Virus record (IMG/VR): IMGVR_UViG_3300025168_013920
Location: 1-25,936 of that record
Length of the DNA stretch: 25,936 bases
Direction: 5' to 3' (one strand)
DNA from: a virus
Shown here piece by piece: positions 15,043 to 21,427 of the stretch. Position numbers and translations under genes: made by a program. Position 1 is the first letter of the stretch; every line of letters begins with the position of its first letter. Below the pieces are notes generated by a model. That model was not told the origin of the DNA. It saw nothing but the letters and a program-made list of their open reading frames with translations, and searched no databases.

Positions 15043-15310
15043 GTATAGGGGTGAAACGTTTCCAGGTTTAAACAAACCGAAGCGAACACCTGGGCACCCT
15101 ACTAAATCTCATGCTGTACTGGTTAAGGTTAACGATAAGATTCGCATGATTCGCTTCGGCGAGAAGGGTGCAAGCACAGCAGGCAAGCCTAAGTCTGGTG
15201 AGTCTGATCGCATGAAGGCTAAGCGTAAGTCCTTCAAGGCTCGTCACCGTAAGAACATTGCCAAGGGCAAGACCTCTGCTGCGTACTGGGCTAACAAAGT
15301 TAAGTGGTAG
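15035..15310 (+). CDS. Small basic protein with conserved RKSFKARH...YWANKVKW end
   Basis: 91 residues. The first part is a likely beta hairpin (HAVLVKVNDKIRMIRFGEKG), the second a basic strip KAKRKSFKARHRKNIAKGK followed by SAAYWANKVKW. This combination (IRFG, RxKSFxARH, then AxYWxxxxW) recurs in small proteins of many aquatic phages and larger DNA viruses that I associate with DUF5872; the identification is from memory of the motif. No function is established that I can name. The start ATG lies inside the end of basic protein B without a clear ribosome site, suggesting coupled translation. It is the last gene of the plus-strand late block. Confidence 0.8.
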   Translation: MIKYRGETFPGLNKPKRTPGHPTKSHAVLVKVNDKIRMIRFGEKGASTAGKPKSGESDRMKAKRKSFKARHRKNIAKGKTSAAYWANKVKW

Positions 15311-15311
15311 G

Positions 15312-15344
15312 CACACAACCTCCCCCCTAAGGGGGAGGGGTGTG
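15312..15344. terminator. Hairpin between convergent gene blocks
   Basis: Inner stem CCTCCCCC / GGGGGAGG (15319-15326 with 15331-15338), loop CTAA, and outer arms CACAC / GTGTG with small bulges. It begins two bases after the last plus-strand stop and ends three bases before the last minus-strand stop, so it can serve both directions. There is no U-tract on either side, so classic intrinsic termination is doubtful; it may stall polymerase or protect 3' ends. Confidence 0.6.
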
Positions 15345-15347
15345 GTA

Positions 15348-15530
15348 CTATAGCCTGCCTCCAAGCTTTATGATGGCACGCTCGCAAGCCTCCATTGTTT
15401 TCTGATCTTCTGCGTTCAAGTCAACGCTGTAATTTCTATCGCAAAGATCAAGGTAGATATTGTAAAAAGCCTCAATGCCTAATGTAAGTTGTTCTTCTGT
15501 AAAATAAACTGTCTTTCCTTTAGCCATCAT
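15348..15530 (-). CDS. Small unknown protein at the end of the early block
   Basis: 60 residues. Two ATGs lie in tandem; GGAGG is one base from the first and four from the second, so translation probably starts at 15527 (MAKGKTVYFTEEQL...). The first ATG overlaps the helicase stop (ATGA), giving translational coupling. The sequence begins with a predicted strand (KTVYFTEEQL), then a helical body with LGIEAFYNIYLDL and a charged end. The 'vyFTeEQl..g' opening is common in small phage proteins of unknown function. No catalytic motif seen. Confidence 0.7.
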   Translation of the reverse strand: MMAKGKTVYFTEEQLTLGIEAFYNIYLDLCDRNYSVDLNAEDQKTMEACERAIIKLGGRL

Positions 15531-16462
15531 GCCTCCTCGAATCTGTGATGATGTAACTGTGGGTAGAGGGACAGGCTGTCCATCGTGCCGAATCTATTCT
15601 TATCAATGATAACTTCTACCTTGCCAGCTAGTGCCCCTTCCTTATCGACTGGCTTGTGTAGCAGCAGCACTGAGTCAGCATCCTGCTCGATCTCTCCACT
15701 GTCACGCAGGTCCTTCATGCTCGGAGCCTTAGCTGTAGCAGTGCCACGGTTAAGCTGAGCACAACAAAGCACAGGCACCTCTAATCGTTTGGCCATAGCC
15801 TTAAGTGCTTTGGATACTGAGCCTACCGCTTCACTGCGTGTAGCGTACTCACCAATAGGTTGGACTGACGTGATGAAATCAACAACGACCATAAGCAATG
15901 GATCATCGCTGTTCTTTTTAAGTAGGTCACAAGCTTCTATGATGTTCTCTAATTGCATTCCGTAATAAACATGCAACCTACTAAGGACGTTCTGCTCTAA
16001 CGACACGAGAGACTCAACGTGAGTGATCCCCTGCTCATTCTCTTCCTCGTATGGCGTGATACAATTTTGCTTTGCGATACACGAGATAGCTTTGAGCCCG
16101 ATCTCTGCTGGTCCCATCTCAACGGAACAGTAGAACACCTTGCCGTATTTGTAGCCCTTAAGAATCTGGACTGCGATCTGAGTAGCCAAGGTTGTCTTGC
16201 CCGTACCAGGTCTAGCACCCAGTACAATCAATCGACCTGGCGACATACGCACTGCATCATCGAGCCGCTTGAACCCTGTCTTAATACCAGGAGCGAATGA
16301 CTTGCGTGCATTGTTAAGGATACCCTCGAGTGCGCTCGTACCCGCAGCTTTTAACTGATAAGGCTTACCGTACTCATAGCTACCCTGCTTCTCCTGTGGC
16401 CATGAGGTATAGTTTGACAAGGTTTCCTCGCTTAATCTCTGTAAGTGCAATGGCTGCGGCAT
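15527..16462 (-). CDS. DnaB-type replicative helicase, C-terminal-domain only
   Basis: 311 residues, shorter than full DnaB (~450), because it lacks the N-terminal primase-interacting domain. The RecA-like motor is complete: GFKRLDDAVRM, Walker A GARPGTGKTT (residues 82-91), FYCSVEM, Walker B LLMVVVDF (189-196), AQLNRG (236-240), DLRDSGEIEQDAD (251-263) and IIDKNRFG near the end. It would unwind DNA 5'->3' as a hexamer at the phage fork. The ATG at 16462 overlaps the resolvase gene by 83 bases and has no ribosome site; a TTG at 16420 is preceded by GAGGAA and may be the true start (297 residues). No loader or primase lies nearby. Helicase identity is firm. Confidence 0.92.
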   Translation of the reverse strand: MPQPLHLQRLSEETLSNYTSWPQEKQGSYEYGKPYQLKAAGTSALEGILNNARKSFAPGIKTGFKRLDDAVRMSPGRLIVLGARPGTGKTTLATQIAVQILKGYKYGKVFYCSVEMGPAEIGLKAISCIAKQNCITPYEEENEQGITHVESLVSLEQNVLSRLHVYYGMQLENIIEACDLLKKNSDDPLLMVVVDFITSVQPIGEYATRSEAVGSVSKALKAMAKRLEVPVLCCAQLNRGTATAKAPSMKDLRDSGEIEQDADSVLLLHKPVDKEGALAGKVEVIIDKNRFGTMDSLSLYPQLHHHRFEEA

Positions 16463-16931
16463 CTGCTGCGTGCTCCCTTTGTGTCTTAGGTATCTTCATT
16501 AGATACTTAGATGCACCGGGGATATTGTCGCAGAGCCACTCGGTGATCTCGGTTTTGCTGGCTGACTTCTTGCCCGTCAACTCCTGCTTCACATCCTTTG
16601 GATGCCACTGAGTCAACGGCCAGTTATCAACAGCCAGCCCATAGATAAGACCACGAGCCATACCAATCACACGGTCACTCGAAGTGCGTGTCCAACTCTC
16701 TGCCTCCACAGCAATGAGCTTAATGTTATAAGATGAACAGACGTTACGCAGTTCCTCGCCAATGATCTTGCACCTAGCTTGGTTGTCCTGCCAGACAGGG
16801 ATCTTATGCTTAGATTTCTGCGTGCGAATGACGCCAGCCTCGACGCACTTAGCTAGGCTACCATCGTACTCGATGATAGCCCAGCCAAGGCTGCGAAAGC
16901 CTGGGTCAATACCCAGTACTCGGATGCCCAT
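16380..16931 (-). CDS. RuvC-type Holliday-junction resolvase
   Basis: Start chosen at the ATG at 16931 (MGIRVLGIDPG), which follows the stop of the previous gene within two bases and has GAGGTG upstream; a longer form from 16976 would add 15 unlike residues and overlap that gene. 183 residues, close to RuvC (~170). The RNase H-like acidic residues are visible: D9 in GIDPGFRSLGWA, E76 in AVEAES, and D157 in HAADAAAIAL with H154. WHPKDVKQELTGKKSASK corresponds to the DNA-binding and 'K-x-ltG.G.a.K' region. It would cut four-way junctions made by recombination, resolving replicated or concatemeric DNA before packaging. Firm. Confidence 0.9.
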   Translation of the reverse strand: MGIRVLGIDPGFRSLGWAIIEYDGSLAKCVEAGVIRTQKSKHKIPVWQDNQARCKIIGEELRNVCSSYNIKLIAVEAESWTRTSSDRVIGMARGLIYGLAVDNWPLTQWHPKDVKQELTGKKSASKTEITEWLCDNIPGASKYLMKIPKTQREHAADAAAIALTEIKRGNLVKLYLMATGEAG

Positions 16932-16932
16932 T

Positions 16933-17367
16933 TTAGAATGGCACCTCGTTAGAGGGAGGGTTGAACCCCGTGTCATCGCCAGGCGTTAGGTGCTTAACAC
17001 CCGTATACACCTTCTCATTGTACTCACGATTGTTCGTCGTGATCATAAAGCAACGATTGGCTTGCTCGCCTACGGCGAGAGCCCAATCGCCCCATCCTTC
17101 AAGGTCGCCCTTGATACCCATGCCATTGAAGATAGCGCCTGCTTTCCACAGGATAGTATCAGCGTGCTTGATCTTATCCCAAACACGACGACCGTTATGC
17201 TCACCATGGGTGATGGTAAACTCCAATGAGGTACGCATGATACCATCATCAGGGTGAGGCTCGGTCTCTACATTTGTAAGCCGAGCAGTGTAAGTACCTT
17301 CAGGCAACGGAGCGAACTCCTTGTCACCTTGTGTGCTTGCTTCATTCATCCGATTCATAAAACTCAT
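16933..17367 (-). CDS. DUF669-type protein (probable ssDNA-binding partner)
   Basis: 144 residues, ATG with GGAG five bases upstream and eight bases after the ATPase gene. The N-terminal half matches the DUF669 style: FAPLPEGTYTARLTNVE near residues 17-33, then RTSLEFTITHGEHNGRRVWDKI (as two strands and a turn), then helical LWKAGAIFNGMGI. The tail is acidic and Pro-rich, ending NEVPF, the kind of C-terminal tip that single-stranded-DNA-binding proteins use to recruit partners. DUF669 genes sit regularly next to phage RecA-fold ATPases and are thought to bind single-stranded DNA; no experiment known to me fixes the role in this subgroup. The family call is fairly sure, the activity is inferred. 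Confidence 0.8.
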   Translation of the reverse strand: MSFMNRMNEASTQGDKEFAPLPEGTYTARLTNVETEPHPDDGIMRTSLEFTITHGEHNGRRVWDKIKHADTILWKAGAIFNGMGIKGDLEGWGDWALAVGEQANRCFMITTNNREYNEKVYTGVKHLTPGDDTGFNPPSNEVPF

Positions 17368-17375
17368 AATAGCTC

Positions 17376-18122
17376 CTACCGCTGGTTGAGTTTGTTTAGA
17401 AATGCGAGAACATCTTCCTCGCTAACGACTGGTACAACCTGTGACTCGCCATCTTTAAAGATACGATAGCGACACTTACTAACGAACTGAGGATCACGGC
17501 TCAGGTTAAGCACCTGTGATCCTGGTTTGAGATTCAACGCAGCAGCCTGCGTCTTGCTTAACACTTGCAACCTGCCAACCAGATCAAACGTACCAACGAT
17601 GTCCACTCGATCATTCTTAGGACACTCGGGTGCATAGTAACCCGGCAGCCCCTCGACTTCACCGACCGCCTCATGGCTGAGCATTAGAATATTCTTACCT
17701 ACCTTTGAGAGATTCTTTAGCTCATGCATGATCATCTTCAGTTGCTTCTTACGCTCACCGTACATCTTCAATGTGGTTTGGTTAGAGCCAGAGATACCCT
17801 GAAGTAATGACCATGCCATCTCACTTAACGTGTCGACGACAACCCACTTCACTTCTTTCTTATTGCGTAGCTGCTTAAGGAACTCGAGAAGCTCACCGCC
17901 CATGTTCCCATTGGGTTCGGATAGATCAAACAACTTGGTGTCCTTACCCACCTCACGCAATGCCTCTTGCATACCAACCTCAAAGTCTAGCGCCACACCG
18001 ACGCCATCATCAAGGCCTGCGATACGAGCAGCAAGCGTGCTCTTACCAACACCGGGTGGACCATACACCATGGTCATCATTCCTCGTTGGTCGTTCGCAT
18101 AGTCAATCATCTTAAGACCCAT
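17376..18122 (-). CDS. RecA-fold ATPase, Sak4-like recombinase
   Basis: 248 residues, a single RecA-core domain. Walker A is YGPPGVGKST (residues 20-29), followed by VALDFEVG; Walker B is KWVVVDTLSEM (D97); ILMLSHE near residue 147 is the sensor strand. There is no N-terminal oligomerisation domain, as in the phage Sak4 / AAA_24-type group (PF13479), which anneal or pair DNA strands with ssDNA-binding proteins. The ribosome site AAGGAG lies inside the last codons of the nuclease gene, and the start overlaps that gene by 11 bases. With DUF669, nuclease and resolvase it completes a recombination cassette. ATPase fold is certain; strand annealing is inferred from the family. Confidence 0.87.
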   Translation of the reverse strand: MGLKMIDYANDQRGMMTMVYGPPGVGKSTLAARIAGLDDGVGVALDFEVGMQEALREVGKDTKLFDLSEPNGNMGGELLEFLKQLRNKKEVKWVVVDTLSEMAWSLLQGISGSNQTTLKMYGERKKQLKMIMHELKNLSKVGKNILMLSHEAVGEVEGLPGYYAPECPKNDRVDIVGTFDLVGRLQVLSKTQAAALNLKPGSQVLNLSRDPQFVSKCRYRIFKDGESQVVPVVSEEDVLAFLNKLNQR

Positions 18123-19191
18123 GTTTAATCTCCTTCACGGGTAAGCCTGCCTTATAAGCGTGTGCATATAAGAACATGGCTGGGTGGTTTAAATAGTTAT
18201 CGGATACGGTATCGAGTTGCTGGCTACTGCTGGTCTTGTAATCAAGTACAACTGTATTCCCATCGTAGTCAGTGCCGATCAGATCAGGCTGGCATGTTAC
18301 CCACATGTAGGTACCAGGCACACGAAAGATCCTGCGCTGTTCGTACTCGTTGATACATAGAAGCTCCCTCGTTGCCAAGCAAAACATTCTCACTGCTGTA
18401 GACGCACATTCACTCGCCTTGAAGTCCTCATCTAATGCTTCAATGTGTTGTTTAAGCTCAGTTATTTTAGCATCAATACGGAGCCTAGCAATTAAGATTA
18501 GGTCGGACACACTCTGCGTTGGAACAAAACTACCTACATCCTTACAGCCTGAGAATGCATAGGCCAGAGCATCGCACCCCTCGTGCACTAACGTGCCGAG
18601 GGTGCGGGCTGAGATCTTACTCCACTCTTGCCTCGCAGGTTCCTTGTTCATCTTGTAACTGAAGTACCACTGACGAGGGCACATCATGTAGCTACGCAGT
18701 TGCGATGGTGACACGATGAACGCACGATCATGACGCAATGGCTGACGACCAGGAACAGAGTATGACTTACCCGCTCCGCTGTAGTCACCGCTGCGGTCAC
18801 GAACACCGAACCAATTCTCGATGTCACCCGTCGGATCAGTACGACACAGTGTCTTCCAATCGCACAGCCTGCACGCAGCCACGCTACGAGGTGACGCATA
18901 AGTCTCAGCCTTCATGCGCAAGCCAATGGCTCGTGTCTCATCCAGCGCATACTGGATAGAGTCACCAGTCATTACCCAGTCAACCTCCGAAGACCAAGCA
19001 CGCCTGTCTCTGCTATTCAGGTGCTGCATAAAGTCTTGGTCAATCTCTGCCTCATGCTCATGACACGCAGCCAAGTACATAGCTGAGCTAGTATCCTGGT
19101 TCTTAGCAGTGCTAAGCGTACCGTTCTTTAGGACTCTGATTGGTTTCGGCTTAGCGACTCGTCCGAAAACGTACCGTCCGACAATCGACAT
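18112..19191 (-). CDS. Cas4/RecB-like PD-(D/E)XK nuclease with permuted motif order
   Basis: 359 residues. The second half (160-359) holds the start and catalytic core of a PDDEXK_1/Cas4-like nuclease: VSPSQLRSYMMCPRQWYF (C171), GTLVHEG (H203, E204), CQPDLIG (D303), VVLDYKTS (D317, K319), then AMFLYAHAYKAGLPV. The first half looks like the missing C-terminal half: GRYVFGRVAKPKPIRV (the usual 'v.y..i.KP.iR' strand), a helical stretch, then CRLCDWKTLC (C107, C110, C116), the iron-sulfur cysteines that normally follow the catalytic core. The four expected cysteines are therefore all present but reordered. The start is fixed by GGAGG four bases upstream. It probably trims DNA ends for the adjacent recombinase. 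Nuclease call firm, permutation an inference from motif order. Confidence 0.85.
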   Translation of the reverse strand: MSIVGRYVFGRVAKPKPIRVLKNGTLSTAKNQDTSSAMYLAACHEHEAEIDQDFMQHLNSRDRRAWSSEVDWVMTGDSIQYALDETRAIGLRMKAETYASPRSVAACRLCDWKTLCRTDPTGDIENWFGVRDRSGDYSGAGKSYSVPGRQPLRHDRAFIVSPSQLRSYMMCPRQWYFSYKMNKEPARQEWSKISARTLGTLVHEGCDALAYAFSGCKDVGSFVPTQSVSDLILIARLRIDAKITELKQHIEALDEDFKASECASTAVRMFCLATRELLCINEYEQRRIFRVPGTYMWVTCQPDLIGTDYDGNTVVLDYKTSSSQQLDTVSDNYLNHPAMFLYAHAYKAGLPVKEIKHGS

Positions 19192-19349
19192 TCAACCTCC
19201 GTAAGTATGTGCTTTAAAACTAAAACATCATGTTGATAATTTTCAGGGATTGATTTTTCTAAACGCTTGATCATGCTTAACAAGATGACAATGTGTCTGA
19301 TGCTTAGACCTACAAATACCCACTCAGTTAATGGTGTGTTCTTACTCAT
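19128..19349 (-). CDS. Small unknown helical protein (73 aa)
   Basis: Starts at an ATG overlapping the previous stop (ATGA) and runs 64 bases into the nuclease gene in another frame, an unusually long overlap. Residues 9-28 (EWVFVGLSIRHIVILLSMIK) are hydrophobic enough for a weak membrane or amphipathic helix; the rest is charged and helical with an acidic-serine tail. No family recognised. The coupled start supports it; the long overlap with a well-marked gene makes its last third less certain. Confidence 0.6.
   Translation of the reverse strand: MSKNTPLTEWVFVGLSIRHIVILLSMIKRLEKSIPENYQHDVLVLKHILTEVECRLSDGTFSDESLSRNQSES
19196..19200 (-). promoter_or_regulatory. Ribosome binding site fixing the nuclease start
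   Basis: On the minus strand GGAGG, then TTGA, then ATG. This is one of the strongest ribosome sites of the early block and supports translation from 19191, although it lies inside the upstream 73-residue gene. It matters because it shows that the unusual N-terminus of the nuclease is a real gene start and not a fragment of a longer frame. Confidence 0.8.
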
Positions 19350-19531
19350 TGCCCAAGCCTGTCCTCCACATAGTCTTGAGCAAAGTTCTCTTCATTAATG
19401 CGACGGTTAAGCTCACGCTCTACAACCAGTGCCTCTTGCAACTTGCCGTTCATAGCAGTGAGTAACTCAACACTAGATGTAAGGTTATTGATTAGCTTAG
19501 TAGCTGCGACCATTGGATCTTGGTAAGTCAT
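19346..19531 (-). CDS. Small coiled-coil protein (61 aa)
   Basis: 61 residues, predicted to be a continuous helix: heptad-like spacing of Leu/Val/Met in TKLINNLTSSVELLTAMNGK and then LQEALVVERELNRRINEE. The start ATG follows the stop of the 149-residue gene with a one-base overlap, and its own stop overlaps the next ATG. The neighbouring 149-residue protein also has coiled-coil parts, so the two could pair; this is only a guess from order. No known family. Confidence 0.65.
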   Translation of the reverse strand: MTYQDPMVAATKLINNLTSSVELLTAMNGKLQEALVVERELNRRINEENFAQDYVEDRLGQ

Positions 19532-19980
19532 TACTCACCTCCTTGTAAGCTCTCGTCGAAACGCTTGATCCCTCGAGCTAAGTCACGCTGACCTAGATCA
19601 TGCAGGTATTCAAAGAGACACAGCACAGCGTGCTCGAGTTCCTCGATCTTTTTCTGCTGCCTGATTAGCGCAGCGGCTGCCTCGGGGCTGATCTCTTCTC
19701 CCCGCACAGCCTTCCAGTCTTCCTTGTTCTCAGTGGTCAACTCTTTAAGCTGCTCGATCTCACGCTCGACATCATCAAGCCTGTCATCATGACGGTCAGT
19801 AATACCATCCAGGTCATTGATGTCAGAATGCATCTGATCGTAATCGTACTCGTTCATGGCCTCGCTTACAGCGTCGCCCATCATCGAGCCGAAGTCAGAG
19901 CTATCAATCTCTGATCGGACAAAGTCACTCAGCTCGTCCTCGTTAATCGCAAGGCTTCCATTGATACTAACTACTGGCAT
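19531..19980 (-). CDS. Acidic coiled-coil protein (149 aa)
   Basis: ATG preceded by AGGAGG-like bases within the end of the upstream gene, overlapping it by ten bases. The first ~55 residues are very acidic (INEDELSDFVRSEIDSSDFG; NEYDYDQMHSDINDLD). Residues ~62-85 (RHDDRLDDVEREIEQLKEL) and ~105-130 (ALIRQQKKIEELEHAVL) look like coiled coils. Net charge is strongly negative. Acidic early phage proteins are sometimes DNA mimics or inhibitors of host DNA-binding proteins, but nothing here proves that. Unrecognised. Confidence 0.7.
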   Translation of the reverse strand: MPVVSINGSLAINEDELSDFVRSEIDSSDFGSMMGDAVSEAMNEYDYDQMHSDINDLDGITDRHDDRLDDVEREIEQLKELTTENKEDWKAVRGEEISPEAAAALIRQQKKIEELEHAVLCLFEYLHDLGQRDLARGIKRFDESLQGGE

Positions 19981-20180
19981 GATTCCTCCTTAGGAATATT
20001 ACATTGGGGGTCTGACACGTTAGGCTCCGGACATCCGAAGCACATTGATTCAACTGCAAATGGTTGGGGTACGGCACCACCTAGCTTGATGCCGCACACG
20101 ACACATACTTTCTTTATCCATGGATACTTGAGTGCCCATGCAGGGTAAGGTTTGTAGTTACCTTTATTCTTCCAGGTCAT
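19971..20180 (-). CDS. Small zinc-ribbon-like protein (69 aa)
   Basis: Begins at an ATG overlapping the previous TGA (ATGA). Two cysteine pairs, CVVC (residues 26-29) and CFGC (47-50), are 17 residues apart, the spacing of a small zinc ribbon; the region before is aromatic and basic (YKPYPAWALKYPWIKK). Two extra Cys lie in the tail. It would bind one zinc and could contact nucleic acid or a host protein. No specific family is recognised. Confidence 0.7.
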   Translation of the reverse strand: MTWKNKGNYKPYPAWALKYPWIKKVCVVCGIKLGGAVPQPFAVESMCFGCPEPNVSDPQCNIPKEESCQ

Positions 20181-20632
20181 ATTCGCTCCATGATGTCTTG
20201 ATACATTGTCCAGAACGCAGCGACATGGACATCGGGTGGTGCATCACCAAAGCTTTCGAAGTAGGCGTCTTCATTAGGTGATGCGAGTAAAACAGCCTTG
20301 GATCTGGCGGTATAGATAACTTCTTCTGATCCATCGAGTGTCTCATGCAGCCAATTATCCATGTAATCACGAACAACATCATCATCCACATCATCTTCAT
20401 CATCTAACTCCTCAGCCTCGACGGTGATCTCAATGAAACTGTCTCGCTCGCTTTCGTACATCTCGACGTACTCACGCATGACAAAGTGGTACCAATTCTC
20501 TAACGCAGCGTATGCATCTGAGAATGTTGGTGGCTCGTATGGTTCTTCAACCAATACTCGTAACGGCTCTGGCTGCGGCCATCCCATCCATACCCAAACC
20601 TTTAGTGCGAACTTCTTCAGTAGCTCAGTCAT
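20177..20632 (-). CDS. Acidic unknown protein (151 aa)
   Basis: An upstream extension of the frame to 20713 runs through the terminator hairpin and is rejected; the ATG at 20632 has GGAGG five bases upstream and gives MTELLKKFALKVWVWMGWPQ. After this amphipathic start come a helical aromatic segment (DAYAALENWYHFVMREYVEM) and a highly acidic run (EELDDEDDVDDDVVRD) near the middle. The end (HVAAFWTMYQDIMERI) is helical. No motif is recognised. It is the first gene after the terminator at 20658-20715, so it may be served by a promoter close to that site or by readthrough. Confidence 0.75.
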   Translation of the reverse strand: MTELLKKFALKVWVWMGWPQPEPLRVLVEEPYEPPTFSDAYAALENWYHFVMREYVEMYESERDSFIEITVEAEELDDEDDVDDDVVRDYMDNWLHETLDGSEEVIYTARSKAVLLASPNEDAYFESFGDAPPDVHVAAFWTMYQDIMERI

Positions 20633-20657
20633 CTGAACCTCCATCTCTTTTAAATTT

Positions 20658-20715
20658 AAAAAATAAAGTTTGAATGCTTCCCCCTTCCGCTTGCGGGAGG
20701 GGGAGGGATTCAAAC
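20658..20715 (-). terminator. Strong intrinsic terminator, minus strand
   Basis: Minus-strand reading: GTTTGAAT, C-rich arm ending CCCGC, loop AA, GCGGAAGGGGGAA, then ATTCAAAC followed by TTTATTTTTT. The outer arms pair perfectly and the inner arms nearly so. It starts one base after the stop of the 112-residue gene (20717). It divides the early block into separately ended transcripts. Confidence 0.85.
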
Positions 20716-20716
20716 G

Positions 20717-21055
20717 TTAGTAGTCCGGGTCATCCTCGGGCGGACCAACATGAAAGCCCATGCTCTCATTGACCGCAGCCATGCCACCCATAGCAAACGA
20801 TTCCATGTTGCGTAGGTGTGACTCGCCGTCATCCTCTAGCTCTAACTCTTCAGGCTCACCGGCTAGGGTATAGTGATTGATGCTATTGCGTAGCTGGCAC
20901 ACGTTATAGTGCGCAGCCTTGAGTGCATCATGTACTTTGATCGCATCATCAGGGGTTAGCCCTTCGATCCAGTCCTGGTGCCAGAAGGTACGCTCGAGAC
21001 AGTGAAGCTCACCGATCATGCGAACAGTAGCCTCATACATTTCATTTCTTTTCAT
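20717..21055 (-). CDS. Unknown protein (112 aa)
   Basis: ATG at 21055 with GGAGGTG five bases upstream; overlaps the previous gene by 14 bases. Mostly helical: MYEATVRMIGELHCLERTFW, then DDAIKVHDALKAAHYNVCQL. The second half has an acidic patch (EPEELELEDDGESH), a Gly/Met turn (AMGGMAAVNESMG) and an acidic proline end (GPPEDDPDY). No known family; no enzyme or membrane motif. Last gene before the terminator at 20658-20715. Confidence 0.75.
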   Translation of the reverse strand: MKRNEMYEATVRMIGELHCLERTFWHQDWIEGLTPDDAIKVHDALKAAHYNVCQLRNSINHYTLAGEPEELELEDDGESHLRNMESFAMGGMAAVNESMGFHVGPPEDDPDY

Positions 21056-21206
21056 TAAGCACCTCCATGTTAGTTGCCCATTGGACAGCCCGTAGTACTG
21101 AGTCGATTTGTTTTTGTTCTAAATGATTTAAGCTACCAGATTTATCACGCCACAATACAAGGATGCCTTGCCATACTTTCTTCGTTGGCTTGTGAACAGT
21201 ACCCAT
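21042..21206 (-). CDS. Small unknown protein (54 aa)
   Basis: The start at 21206 (MGTVHKPTKKVWQGIL) is chosen over a longer frame from 21263 because it forms TGATG with the previous stop and has AGGGAG upstream. The first half is basic with a strand-like VWQGILVLWRD; the second half is a helix (LEQKQIDSVLRAVQWATNM). Too small for a family call. Confidence 0.65.
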   Translation of the reverse strand: MGTVHKPTKKVWQGILVLWRDKSGSLNHLEQKQIDSVLRAVQWATNMEVLNEKK

Positions 21207-21427
21207 CAGTTCTCCCTTGGATGGATGACAGCTATGAGCCTGAAGCCTTGGCTCTCGGCACACCAGCTAGGCTCGGACCTACCCACACCTACACCGAACA
21301 GGTTTGTGCGTGTGTCTTGGATCACCATCATAGACTCGGCAGCCTTCTCGGATATCTCCAAAGCTCTGCCTCCGGCACGCTTTGGGTGACTGTACCAAGT
21401 CATGTCACGCCAATCAGTCTCGATCAT
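21206..21427 (-). CDS. Small unknown protein (73 aa)
   Basis: The frame is open upstream to 21592, but the ATG at 21427 (MIETDWRDMTWYSHPKRAGG) has GGAGG seven bases upstream and overlaps the previous gene by 14 bases, the pattern used throughout this block. The sequence has a Trp-rich start, a helix (RALEISEKAAESM), then strands around VIQDTRTNLFGVGVG and FRLIAVIHPREN. Possibly a small alpha/beta domain. Unrecognised. Confidence 0.65.
   Translation of the reverse strand: MIETDWRDMTWYSHPKRAGGRALEISEKAAESMMVIQDTRTNLFGVGVGRSEPSWCAESQGFRLIAVIHPREN

Noticed and set aside
20633-20713. N-terminal extension of the 151-residue protein
   Set aside because: It translates the terminator hairpin, and the ATG at 20632 has a strong GGAGG at the right distance.
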